From: Oreohelix idahoensis
Lineage: Eukaryota > Mollusca > Gastropoda > Stylommatophora > Oreohelicidae
Assembly (NCBI GenBank): GCA_024509875.1
Contig: JAMPIV010003430.1
Span: 148,452 to 212,451 of the forward strand
DNA length: 64,000 nt
Direction of reading: 5' to 3'
The notes beneath the pieces were generated by a model. That model was not told the DNA's origin. It ran no database searches and saw only the letters and a program-made list of their open reading frames with translations. Of this stretch, positions 15,979 through 27,778 are shown one piece after another. The translations under genes were made by a program, and so were the position numbers. Within the stretch, counting starts at the first letter, position 1, and each line of letters begins with the position of its first letter.

Positions 15979-17870
15979 TTACGCGTTTTTCTGATCTTCA
16001 TCATAAGGATGTCTGCTCAAAAAGTCTGCACCCACGTTCCGAGTACCGGGAATATATTCTATCAGAAATGAGTATGGCTGCAATAATAAGGACCATCTCA
16101 ATAATCTGGAATTTTCATGCTTGGCCTGTGACAGGAATACGAGTGGTGAATGATCCGTTTGGACCACAAATGTCCTGCCATATAAATAAATCTGGAATTT
16201 TTTTATAGCCCATATTAAAGCTAGACATTCTTTTTCACTTGTGGAATAATTTTTTTTTCGCCTTGTTTAACTTGCGGCTTGCATAAGCGACTGGGTTCAA
16301 TTCCCCATCCTGTGAGGAGGACCTTTGCAACAATGTAGCGCCTAGGCCCACATTGCTTGCGTCACTTCTCACGATAAATTCTTGATTCAAGTCAGGCAAT
16401 TGCAATACTGGCCTGCTTGTAAGTTTCTCGTTTAATTCCTGGTAAGCCAATTCACACTGTGCTGACCAATTTATTGTATCAGATTGACCTTTGCGAGTTA
16501 AATCCGTCAGAGGAGCACATATAGAGTTAACATTTTTAATGTACTTTTGGTAGAAACCACACAACGACACGAAAGATCGCACATATTTCTTTGTTTTTGG
16601 CCTAGGTGCTCTTTTCAATTTTTCCAGATTCTTGGGATCAGGGGTCATGCTACCCTGATGTACAGTATGTCCCAAGAATTCCAACTCTTTACAACCAATA
16701 CAACATTTTGTTGGCCTAGCGGTTAAGTTAGCCTCTCTGAGTCTATCAAACAGCATATTCAAAGAGGTAACGTGTTCCTCAAATGTTTCCGTAGCAATGA
16801 GGATATCGTCCATAAAATTCGAAATACATTGATTTTTCAGGTAATACAATAATTTTCGCATCATCCTTGAAAACACACTCGGGGCATTTTTCAAACCAAA
16901 CGGTAACATGTTGAACTCATAATTAGCTTCCGAGGTGCTAAAGGCTAAATAAGGTCGAACCTCAGGCTTTACTGGAATTTGGTAATAGCCTTTGCTAAGA
17001 TCCACCTTTGAAAAATATTTTGCCTTGTTCAGCCTGGCAAATAGTTGAGTATTATCAGGTAATGGATCCACCTGACCTTCTGTGACAGCATTCAGTTTCC
17101 TTAATCTATGCACAGTCTATGTTCTCCCGATGGTTTCCGCAACAAAACCACACAGGAACTATAAGGAGACTCACTGTGAGAAATAATCCCTTCTTGTAAC
17201 AAATAATCAATCTCCTCATTCAAAGCTTTTTCCTTAGCGAAAGGAATAGAATAAGGCCTCATACAAATAGGTGCTGGGTCTAGTAGTTTCATATCATATT
17301 CCAACAAATTGGTGTGCCCCGGTTTATCCGTTAACACATCTGTATGTTTCTCAAGGACCTGTTGAACCTTCTCCCTCTGTCCTTTTGTCAGGTGATTACT
17401 AATCTTCACCTGGGCAAACGTTTCACTGGGTTTCAGTGGATATTCGAATGAGGAGAGAGGGTCATTTTTCATTTCGGTTGCAATAGACAAGGCCAATAGG
17501 TGTGTTCCTTCCTGGATTTGTCTGTCCAGATATTTCTTCAAAAGGTTCACATGATAGACTTTTTCCTTTCCCTTTTTGTCTATCTTGTAATTTGTTCTGG
17601 ATACCTATTCCAAAACTGTGTATGGCCCTTGCCATCCGATCTGAAGTTTATTGTTGCTGCCTGGCAATAGAAGAAGTACTTTCTCCCCTACAGCAAGTTC
17701 CCTATCCTTAGCTTTCTTATTATAGTAAGCCGCATGCTTTTTCCGGGCTTGTCTCAAATTATCATTTGCCAGTTTCCAACTAGTTTTTAAACGAGTGGTC
17801 AGTTCGTTCACATATTGATATGATGAGGTAACAGTCTCCTCTGCCTTCTCATCTGTCCAGGTCCTTAAAA
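15979..17870 (-). pseudogene. F2 unit 1 integrase C-terminus, RT and RNase H
   Basis: In coding order: RTWTDEKAEE, the GPY/F-type integrase end (IGWQGPYTV, 17811-17605), RT N-terminus ending CID (17550-17101), RT with FMDD and YQIP motifs and the RNase H start (17113-16235), and the RNase H tail ending GADFLSRHPYDEDQ (16167-15979). A one-base loss at CID/YRK near 17101 and further lesions break the frame. The CID lesion is also in unit 2, so it predates the duplication. A stop after TVLE near 17604 is unique to unit 1. The RT is closely similar to A and D by eye but clearly a separate family. Confidence 0.88.
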
Positions 17871-17873
17871 AAG

Positions 17874-18775
17874 TTACATATGGACTTTTAATTTTTCTGA
17901 CATAGATTTCATGGCACCTGTCAGGTCCTTTACATTAGAAGCTTTGTTTTGCGGACGTTTCTTCCTTGTATCATCACACAAGAATCTACCACTACCGATT
18001 CTTTTTGTGGGGTTTTCTCCCCACTTTGAATTCTTTGTGAGAGATCTTCTCTCTCTTTTATCTTCCTCCAGTTTACAAAAGTCCGACCAAGGGATTGTCG
18101 GCTTATCCTGGGGTATAACAGTTCTTTGTACTCGCTGCATAGTGGCCATTGTAAAACATTCGAGTGAAGACTGTGAAAAGGGGGTTCCCATTCCCCTTGG
18201 TCCACATTATTATAATTATTTTTCTTTCCAGGCCTAAGTTTTCCCCGTGGCGTGTCTAGGTCCTGATTCATTTTCCCACGTGTAGGTGTTCCCTCTTTAT
18301 TTTCTGGCCCAGGTTTGCCATAATGCTTCTCTTACATTTGGTTATTATTTTTCCACCCTGTGGAATTTTTCGTGCTGCACTGTTCGCAGACCTCGACAAA
18401 TTTTCTTATGTCTTCAACTTCTCCGGGCAAGAAATATCCAACAGATGTTCTTTGGCATGTGGTACCCATCTTTTGGAGTTTACCATCTAGAACATGTGTT
18501 TGTCTCATAACTCTTGCCCTATATTTCGATGGCACTACTACCTGTCCACACCCGGATAATCCTGCTTTATCCGCCCTGCAAAGCAGTCTATCGTCCAAAT
18601 AGAAGTCTCCTTTCCTAGGAGGGGTATGGAGTTTTTGGAGTTTCTCAAAACACGGCTTCAGTGACCTATCTTCAGCCTGTGCCTTTCTCCACTGTTTACG
18701 AGACATTGTTTTTGGTGGTTCCTCCTCTTTTCTAGGAGTCGACCTGACCTGAAGCGTGGCCATTACTACAGGTTT
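17874..18775 (-). pseudogene. F2 unit 1 integrase finger plus unrecognised basic domain (no DDE core)
   Basis: The Gag knuckle runs straight into NCRRKPVVMATLQVRS, so no protease is present. Next comes an HHCC-type finger remnant (THVLDGKLQKMGTT through CEQC) and then, where the DDE core should be, a domain with TPRGKLRPGKK, EWEPPFH, MATMQRVQRT, KRERRSLTKNSKW and IGSGRFLCDD, ending KLKVHM and a stop at 17874-17876. It is rich in K and R. I do not recognise it. Unit 1 has a 4-bp loss near 18175 and a stop after NNNQM. The related D sequence shows the domain is not unique to F2. Confidence 0.75.
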
Positions 18776-20043
18776 CCTTCTACAATTTTCGGTGTTATGG
18801 TTGTCCATCCTACACCGGCTACAATATAATCTACTTTGATGAAAAGGTTTTCTTTCATCATTCTTTCTGTCATTGAAATGTGAGGTTTTATTTTTAAAAT
18901 CATTCCGAGGCCTATCAAAGTTCTACTTATTTCTGTTATCAAATTTATTATGGTTTTGAGGAGCCTTATACTGATCTACTGGTTTTTTCTTGATACCAGC
19001 TACCTCTGCCTGGGCTGCCTGATACCTCTCAGCGACATTTATGATCTCACCCAGCCTCTCCGCGCCCTGTTCCATGAGAAATTTTCTCATGTCTGGAGCC
19101 ATGGACTCTCTCATCTGTTCAAAGAGTATCATCTCTTTGAGATTTTGGGTTTTCCACAAAGAAGCCTATTTCTCCATATACGTCTCCAACCGGGCGGAGA
19201 ACTGGTGATAGATCTCACCCGACAGTAGCCTGGCATTCCTAAATTTCTTTCTATAAAACTCTCCGTTCTTTTCGTATCTTAACAGAAGAACCTGCTTCAA
19301 CATGTCATAATTGTCTTGGTCATCCTTGCTCATTTTGGAAAACACTTCATAAGCTGTTCCCCGAAGACCCTGAGACAACTTTACACCCCATTTTTCTCTT
19401 TCTAACCCATAAGTAGTGGCTAATATTTAGTATCTGCTTAAATACGACTCAATGTCATCATCCTTTTCCACAAAGTAATCTAAATGGAACCCCATGGCTG
19501 ATGAGGAGGCCCCCTGGCTTGCAGCTGAGTCGGAAGTGGATGGGCTAGTTCCATTTTCAGGAGCATGGCCTTGCAGCTCTAACTCCCTTAGTCGTATCTC
19601 ATGTTCTCTTTGTAATCTTTTATCTTCCCTTTCCGCCTCCAATCTCCTTTCTTCTTTCTCTCGTTCCGCCTCCAATCTCCTTTCTCTCGTTCCGCCTCCA
19701 ATCTCCTTTCTTCTTTCTCTCGTTCCGCCTCCCTCTGTAGACGTTTTTCCTCCTTCTCAGCCTCAAGTTTCTTTGCCTCAGAATCAATTTTCTTTGCCTC
19801 AGCCTCAAGTTTCTTTTCCTCCAACGGCAGCTTCTAAATCTCAGCCTCCCTATCAGCCTCTAATTTCTTAGTCTCCCTAGCATCTTCTAATTGCATTTTC
19901 CTTTCCTCAGCTAACCTATGTTCTTCCCTAGTAATAAATTTATCACATTCTGAGGTGACATAGTCAATTAAGATTTGACCCTCCATATTCATTTCTTTTG
20001 CAGTCTGAACAGCCGCAGATCGAAACTTGGCCAGATCTGCCAT
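18775..20043 (-). pseudogene. F2 unit 1 Gag
   Basis: The start MADLAKFRSAAVQTAKE matches the Gag start of A and D. A long E/K/R coiled coil follows, encoded in part by imperfect 33-bp DNA repeats (about 19620-19735), one of which has lost 7 bp and shifts frame. Gag core motifs (GFHLDYFVEKDDDIESYLSRY, split by a stop; LSQGLRGTAYEVFSKM; MAPDMRKFLMEQGAE) and a CCHC knuckle (CSRCRMDNHNTENC) are clear. Stops near 19834, 19427 and 18923 are shared with unit 2; one near 19166 is unique. Confidence 0.88.
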
Positions 20044-20234
20044 TCTGATAAATGCAAAATGTTGTAACTAACTTTCTAAATAAGTATAAATTTATCTAAT
20101 TAAATCTGGGTTCTGACAGTTTCTTGACTTCCCAAATCGTGGGCAATAATGATTATGGGGATTCCCTGGGACAATAGAATGTTGTTTATGCTAAGATACA
20201 GACCCCAATGTATGTAGTACTAGGAGAAATTCAG

Positions 20235-20254
20235 ATGCCCGGACAAGCCTACCA
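20235..20254 (-). promoter_or_regulatory. F2 unit 1 primer binding site
   Basis: On the coding strand, five bases (TAAAT) after the LTR end comes TGGTAGGCTTGTCCGGGCAT. Its placement matches element A, and the TTGTCC core is shared. The primer tRNA is not certain; Pro-like by similarity to A. Confidence 0.5.
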
Positions 20255-20259
20255 ATTTA

Positions 20260-20569
20260 TGTAGCAAAGTTAGATTTTGCTGGGGAGGTTATGATGGTAT
20301 CCTAAAAGAATGAAATCCGTGTATGTATTTACCGTGTGAGGTCAAGCACATGTAGGCCCCTGACTCTATAAATGATGATGATGAATTATGTGCAGGGAAC
20401 CTAACGCTACCTCCCTAGATCTCACACGGTCACTATGTTGGCTCTAGTGTATGGTGTATGATGTACCTAGTGTCTAGGGGAGAAATGAAATGATGGTACA
20501 CAACACAAACACACTTTAAGTTTCTATGAGGAAGTGAATAAAACCTGTGGTTAAGTTTTTCTTTAAATT
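20260..20569 (-). repeat. F2 middle LTR, first fragment
   Basis: Starts TGTAGCAAAGTTAG. It includes the uninterrupted site GCTACCTCCCTAGATC (near 20405) where element A sits in the left LTR. It ends with AAATT (20565-20569), the target duplication of the solo LTR. Confidence 0.92.
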
Positions 20570-22961
20570 AGTCGTGAAATTCTACATCCACATATATAAA
20601 TTAAAAAGTAAATGTAAAGCATAACACATAAATTCAATAAAAGGGAAAGAAGAATGGTAAAGAACAGTGCTGTCACAATGACTGTACTCGAGATCCCCCT
20701 TTTTCTACTTCGTCTGAAAATTGTAACGCTTTCACGTTTGATAGTAAAGCCTATAGCAGCATACACGCCTTTCTAACAATAAAACGTGTACTGTATTTCT
20801 TAGAAAACCTTGAGATACGCAAGCTGATTAATGACCTAGATTAATACTAGCATTAATTTCATTTTATACACTGCGTAATGAAAAGACAGATGGACTTAGG
20901 ATAGAAAGAGAGAGGGCTGAACGGAGGAACTTATGCAACACTAACACGCGTCTCGCGATATAAAATTAATGCCACCCCCAAGCGTAAGGCATGAAGCACT
21001 AACTTTTTTTCAAATAGTCAGTGATAAAAAACACTACCAATACGAGGGTTAGGTTTAAAAACCTGTTTAATGCTTATTAGTAAACATGACATTATACTGT
21101 TTTATGTCTGAAAGCCTGACAGTACCGAGACACCACATCGTATCGAAGTGAACGGGAGGTAGAAAAAAATGCATATTTTGAACGCAGCCACTTAGCTCCA
21201 TTAAATTTATATATTTGGGTTCCTTAGGACTTGCTGTCAAAGAATATGTTAAGTGTTACGCAAATAGTCTAGGAATTAACAAATTATAGCCAAAAGAAAA
21301 TAGTGAGGATGTCTGACAGCACCAAATCATAATCGCACAGTGGCATGTTTTGAAACCACCATTTTACGGGAAATAGGCCAACATGTTAAATCCGATTTGA
21401 TTGGCGAGAAGTATATGTAAGACGAAACACGATTAGTCGGACTGCAAATACTAATTTTGGTTGTTAGGGGAAACGTAGGAAGGGTAACTTTTTTCAAAAG
21501 CTTGTGTAAACATGGTCCTATTGGCTAGAGCCGCTGATATAGTCAATTAGGAGCGTCTGTTCAGTGCCACATTTTAAAATAAACTTACTAAGAAACAGTG
21601 CGTTGAGATCCAGCTCATATTTTTCTAAATAAAAGCCTGGGACAGAGGCGGATCGGAATTTGTGCCATTATTCATCGCCAGTCAACGTATTTGTTTATTA
21701 TTTCCATGAATTGTGGTAAGATTGACATATTTGATATCTTTTGATGAAAATTGAATGTGAATTGATAATTTATGTCTGTATATGTGTGTGGTTCAGTAGC
21801 AAACATGAGGCAAAGCCTAGATATTGCTCCAACCTGAACAAAACGTGTCGGAGAGAAGTATATCTGCATGTGATCGCCAAATAGTACACTGACACCTATC
21901 TTATTGACTAGAAGGAACTAATGCTGGAATTGCAGAGGCGTAGTAACCAATAAGGAGAAGAATACTGGTGTAAATTGTTTCAGATGAAGCTAGCAGTTGG
22001 TCTACCGCTCTGAACTCAGTGTTTGTTATGTATTGTGTTCAGTGTGGAAATAGATTATAAATTAGTTCTGAAGTAGGAGGTACAACCTTCTTGTTTCAGG
22101 GACCGTGGTCCTAACTTATTGAAGCAGCACCTGGTCTGAGTTTTGCTGAATCTAGAGGCTGATAGCATACCCCTTGGTCCAGATAGCGACCAGTGAGAGG
22201 TCTCAAGAACACAGTGAAGCAAGCGAGCAGTGGAGACTGTTTCCTGCCGCCATCACAGAAGATAAGATTCTGTGGCCAGAGCAGCTCAATCCTATGTACC
22301 CCCCTCTAAAATTGACAGTATATTAAAGAAAGAGGGACAATAAATTGTTTCAATTGACAGGAACTGTGAACTTTTCCCAATACTATTTCCACCATAAGCA
22401 AACACTTGAAGTCATGATGACAAACAACAACCAAGCTTGAACAAGCCAGTATTACCTCATAGTACTACATCACAACTTACACACATAGAATAATAATAAT
22501 AAAATATGTCAATACAAAGATCATATCGATAAATTGTGTACATACAAATTGTAATTACATTTGATTGTGATTCCTGGTTCACTGTGTAGTTGAATCAGGA
22601 TATCTATTATTGAAAGGAATTAATACATATATTTTTAAACTTTAACACTTGACTCATTTAAGATAGTCTTATAGAGTGTTATATGTGTGTGAGTGTCACA
22701 GTGTTGTAAAGTGTTGTGGAATAAATTAAATTGTTTATCTGTCTGTTGTTGTTGTGACTTACACTAAATCATTATCATAACCCTAGACATTCAACGTAGT
22801 CATCACAATATTCCAGAATAATTCTGACTGAGGTATAAATGTGGTAGCAAGTAAGGTCATCTGTAATACACCACACTTATTAGATACAGATACCTTCACA
22901 GCTGATCTCAGTCATTACACTAAGTACCCTATAAATATTTATATCATCCCACTTTACCACA
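20570..22961 (+). repeat. Solo LTR of a third related family (F3)
   Basis: This 2392-bp insert is flanked by AAATT on both sides (20565-20569 and 22962-22966), and the intact site can be read at 13561 and 42251. Its start (A/T)GTCGTGAAATT resembles the A LTR start TGTAGTGAAATT, and it ends TTACCACA. Near its 3' end it shares landmarks with A's LTR in the same order: CCCTAGACATT, a TGGTAGCAAG stretch, and CCTTCACAGCTG. There is no coding region inside. It is best read as an LTR left behind after recombination between two LTRs; the first base A would be a mutated T. Confidence 0.82.
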
Positions 22962-22966
22962 AAATT

Positions 22967-25217
22967 AATTTTTTGTACAATTTATTTTGCCTGTCCAGTC
23001 ATATCGTTTGGACAGGTCTTTGAAAATGAGGACAAGATAGTTTACATAAAAGAGTAACTAAAACTGTGTGGACAATCTGCCCAAATAACTACAATGTTAA
23101 TATATGTCTGTCCTGTTTGAAATGTTCACAGCTTAAATTATTCTTCTAAGAGGGAGAGTCACTGTGTATGAGGGGCTGTAAGGTCATCATGCCCCACAAA
23201 AGTCCTGAGTATGACTTGAAATACCAAGGTTTATTTAAAACGAAACTGTCAGATGTACCCAGGTCCTTAACATATCACCTGGGGTTTCTTGTTGAAAGAT
23301 AAGATATTTTGTAGTTGCAGAAATATCGATATCACATCACACGCCCAAGCTCCTGCTGTTATCTCTTGAAAGCATACATGAAATTTTGGAGACTTCTTGG
23401 CGTTATCGTCACTCCTCAGGTTTCCTGTCACCAGCTGGCAACAGGAAACAAAACCTCTGCAAAAAAAGGACACCCTGACCTTTTACATCTGATCACTTAT
23501 TCTTTTATTTAATTTCATACGTGGGTATGGGGTCAGCCTCGCGTGCATTTCAGGTGCACTCACCCCTAGCTTTACATGACTCCCACCTTGCTGTGACCAC
23601 CCCTCAGGTCCCTATGGCAGATACGCCACTGTACGTTTACATAGTTTTCCTCAATTATATAATGTGGGGTAACCACATTTCCTTTTATATATTTTTCTCA
23701 TCTTTTTCTTTTATATAAATATATGCTTCAGGCATGTTGAACAGTGTTCATTGAACACGGAGGCTTACTAATATACCCTAATACAATAATATTCAAACAT
23801 AATCATGACAACATACATTAGTTAGATACATTTCAACGTGAGGACTCAACAATGTCTGCTCCCGGCACGTCCTTCACTTTTTCCCAATAGCAGTATCTAA
23901 CTTTGGTAATGGGATTAAACATATTTAATTCATACGCATTCTTACCACAAAATCAAGAAATATAAACAAATGACGCTGACTTTGCAAAGAAATGGCCTCA
24001 GTTTCTTCTACTCCGTCCAGACTGTGAAATACTTATGTAGTTATTTAATTTACTTTTAAATTTATCACAGCTGTTCTCAGCGTATCTGAATAAAAAATAC
24101 AGTTCAACTGGCAATGAATAGTGAAAGCTTTTTGCTAATATTTAGTAGCACTAGCCAATCGAAAGCTTGCGACTACCAGAATTCAAATGCAGTTTTTTTT
24201 TAAAAACAAAAATAATTTCAAACATACTCTGCGTCTGGTTGTCGATTGGCCAGTCCACTTTAGTTATGCCAATACAAAACGATGTTAGTTTTAGGTAACA
24301 ATTTTCCTACCGCTCCCCTCTCCTCCTATACTCTTGTTACCCACGCGAATTTTGAATTTACCTCAATGCCTCTCTTCTAAGCCGGTGTCCCCACTAACGT
24401 TATGAAAAAAAAACAAGCAGGAACAACAGTCCGTCTGGTCGTGCGTTCGTAGACATTTAGTATTTTCTCAATAACTTGGCAAATACTGGGACTATTATAT
24501 TATTTAAAACACATTCTTGCTCAGTGGACTCTAAGCTATATTACCATATGATTTTTATAATCAGTTTCATTATGGTTTTAGATTTTCAATTTTGTCACCG
24601 GTCATCGTCAAATAAAATTTTTTATACAAGACGGCCATCTTCCCCTCTCCCTCATCTCGCTAGCATGTATTTTTCAAATAACTAACTTGTTTTTGTGACG
24701 TCAGAAACATTACCGCGAGGAGGCAATAAAATTGTCTGCACGTTTTGCCTCTGTTGGCTTTGCTCCAGCGTATATATGCATGGCGGACTATCAAGCGAAG
24801 CGGGGTGTTGACGTGGCGGGTTAAGAATTGGCGTTAATAATTTGTATTGTATCGTGTAACACTACCAAAAAATGTAAGGATTACTACTTATTACCAGCGT
24901 TAAAGTTGACAGAATACGTTAATTCAGATAGTTATTTTACGGCACACTTCCGCAAAATCGTTAATTATAAGTCTTGGCTGCAGAATGTATGCAGCAGATC
25001 TGGCAAAATGTTAAATGTTGGTAGTACATTTTCGAAACCCAAACGCGTGTTAGATTTTTATCGTGGAATCGTTCTATAGGCTTTAGCACTGCACAAAAGG
25101 CAGCGTTGCTGGCGTGTGAGAGGATCACCGTCAGACTCAATAGGGCTGGTTTATTTATTGTCATTTTATGACTAAATCTTACTGAAATGAGCGATTATTC
25201 TCGCAGATTTTACTACA
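22967..25217 (-). repeat. F2 middle LTR, second fragment
   Basis: It resumes the LTR after the solo LTR and ends TTTTACTACA at the unit 2 internal region. The joined length, about 2561 bp, matches the right LTR (2562 bp). It serves as 5' LTR of unit 1 and 3' LTR of unit 2. Confidence 0.92.
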
Positions 25218-25287
25218 CACCTCCCATCCTAAAACATGCAATCATTAGCAGGTTATAATCTGCGAGATAACTTAGCTCAATGGAGTC

Positions 25288-27178
25288 TTACGCGTTTTTC
25301 TGATCTTCATCATAAGGATGTCTGCTCAAAAAGTCTGCACCTACGTTCCGAGTACCGGGAATATATTCTATCAGAAATGAGTATGGCTGCAATAACAAGG
25401 ACCATCTCAATAATCTGGAATTTTCATGCTTGGCCTGTGACAGGAATACGAGTGGTGAATGATCCGTTTGGACCACAAATGTCCTGCCATATAAATAAAT
25501 CTGGAATTTTTTTATAGCCCATATTAAAGCTAGACATTCTTTTTCACTTGTGGAATAATTTTTTTTTCGCCTTGTTTAACTTGCGGCTTGCATAAGCGAC
25601 TGGGTTCAATTCCCCATCCTGTGAGGAGGACCTTTGCAACAATGTAGCGCCTAGGCCCACATTGCTTGCGTCACTTCTCACGATAAATTCTTGATTCAAG
25701 TCAGGCAATTGCAATACTGGCCTGCTTGTAAGTTTCTCTTTTCACTCCTGGTAAGCCAATTCACACTGTGCTGACCAATTTATTGTATCAGGTTGACCTT
25801 TGCGAGTTAAATCCGTCAGAGGAGCACATATAGAGTTAACATTGTTAATGTACTTTTGGTAGAAACCACACAACGACACGAAAGATCGCACATATTTCTT
25901 TGTTTTTGGCCTAGGTGCTCTTTTCAATTTTTCCAGATTCTTGGGATCAGGGGTCATGCTACCCTGATGTACAGTATGTCCCAAGAATTCCAACTCTTTA
26001 CAACCAATACAACATTTTGTTGGCCTAGCGGTTAAGTTAGCCTCTCTGAGCCTATCAAACAGCATATTCAAAGAGGTAACGTGTTCCTCAAAGGTTTCCG
26101 TAGCAATGAGGATATCGTCCATAAAATTCGAAATACATTGATTTTTCAGGGGATCCAATAATTTTCGCATCATCCTTGAAAACACACTCGGGGCATTTTT
26201 CAACCCAAACGGTAACATGTTGAACTCATAATGAGCTTCCGAGGTGCTAAAGGCTAAATAAGGTCGAACCTCAGGCTTTACTGGAATTTGGTAATGGATT
26301 TGCTAAGATCCACCTTAGAAAAATATTTTGCCTTGTTCAGCCTGGCAAATAGTTGAGTATTATCAGGTAATGGATCCACCTGACCTTATGTGACAGCATT
26401 CAGTTTCCTTAATCTATGCACAGTCTATGTTCTCCCGATGGTTTCCGCAACAAAACCACACAGGAACTATAAGGAGACTCACTGTGAGAAATAATCCCTT
26501 CTTGTAACAAATAATCAATCTCCTCTTTCAAAGCTTTTTCCTTAGCGAAAGGAATAGAATAGGGCCTCATACAAATAGGTGCTGGGTCTAGTAGTTTCAT
26601 ATCATATTCCAACAAATTGGTGTGCCCCGGTTTATCCGTTAACACATCTGTATGTTTCTCAAGGACCTGTTGAACCTTCTCCCTCTGTCCTTTTGTCAGG
26701 TGATTACTAATCTTCACCTGGGCAAACGTTTCACTGGGTTTCAGTGGATATTCGAATGAGGAGAGAGGGTCATTTTTCATTTCGGTTGCAATAGACAAGG
26801 CCAATAGGTGTGTTCCTTCCTGGATTTGTCTGTCCAGATATTTCTTCAAAAGGTTCACATGATAGACTTTTTCCTTTCCCTTTTTGTCTATCTTGTAATT
26901 TGTTCTGGATACCTTTTCCAAAACTGTGTATGGCCCTTACCATCCGATCTGAAGTTTATTGTTGCTGCCTGGCAATAGAAGAAGTACTTTCTCCCCTACA
27001 GCAAGTTCCCTATCCTTAGCTTTCTTATTATAGTAAGCCGCATGCTTTTTCCTGGCTTGTCTCAAATTATCATTTGCCAGTTTCCAACTAGTTTTTAAAC
27101 GAGTGGTCAGATCGTTCACATATTGATATGATGAGGTAACAGTCTCCTCTGCCTTCTCATCTGTCCAGGTCCTTAACA
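25288..27178 (-). pseudogene. F2 unit 2 integrase C-terminus, RT and RNase H
   Basis: Same layout as unit 1: LRTWTDEKAEE, the IGW motif, RT from about 26921, FMDD region, and RNase H tail ending GADFLSRHPYDEDQ. It shares the CID/YRK one-base loss (26409). Unique damage includes a stop after KLQIGW near 26937 and a deletion near 26297. The joined internal length is one base longer than unit 1. Confidence 0.88.
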
Positions 27179-27181
27179 AAG

Positions 27182-27778
27182 TTACATATGGACTTTTAAT
27201 TTTTCTGACATAGTATTCATGGCACCTGTCAGGTCCTTTACATTAGAAGCTTTGTTTTGCGGACGTTTCTTCCTTGTGTCATCACACAAGAATCTACCAC
27301 TACCGATTCTTTTTGTGGGGTTTTCTCCCCACTTTGAGTTCATTGTGAGAGATCTTCTCTCTCTTTTATCTTCCTTCAGTTTACATAAGTCCGACCGAGG
27401 CATTGTCGGCTTATCCTGGGGTATAACAGTTCTTTGTACTCGCTGCATAGTGGCCATTGTAAAACATTCGAGTGAAGACTGTCTGTGAAAAGGGGGTTCC
27501 CATTCCCCTTGGTCCACATTATTATAATTATTTTTCTTTCCAGGCCTAAGTTTTCCCCGTGGCGTGTCTAGGTCATGATTCATTTTCCCACATGTGGGTG
27601 TTCCCTCTTTATTTTCTAGCCCAGGTTTGCCATAATGCTTCTCTTGCATTTGGTCATTATTTTTCCACCCTGTTTAATTTTTCGTGCTGCACTGTTCGCA
27701 GTCCTCGACAAATTTTCTTATGTCTTCAACTTCTCCGGGCAAGAAATATCCAACAGATGTTCTTTGGCATGTGGTACC
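27182..27778 (-). CDS. F2 unit 2 unrecognised basic domain replacing the integrase core
   Basis: This is the best-preserved copy of the domain: 155 codons are open from 27649 to 27182. In order it shows EGTPTCGK, DTPRGKLRPGKKNNY, EWEPPFHRQSSLE, MATMQRVQRT, SDLCKLKEDKRERRSL, TKRIGSGRFLCDDTRKK and GAMNTMSEKLKVHM, then a stop. No DDE residues, signal peptide or membrane segment are visible. The clusters of Lys and Arg suggest nucleic-acid binding, which is inference. Upstream (27660-27778) lies the second half of the HHCC finger, with one stop after STKN. Downstream, the RTWTDEK integrase C-terminus is in the -1 frame. D carries an alignable version, roughly two-thirds identical by eye. Confidence 0.7.

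Noticed and set aside
17911..18237. Plus-strand frames opposite F2 pol and Gag (also at 18950, 19494 and 41187)
   Set aside because: Antisense shadows of the retrotransposon coding strand.
20214..20260. F2 LTR boundary at the TGTAGTACTAGG motif (20209 and 41906 regions)
   Set aside because: The left LTR lacks that segment, and primer-site spacing matches element A only if the LTR starts at TGTAGCAAAG.
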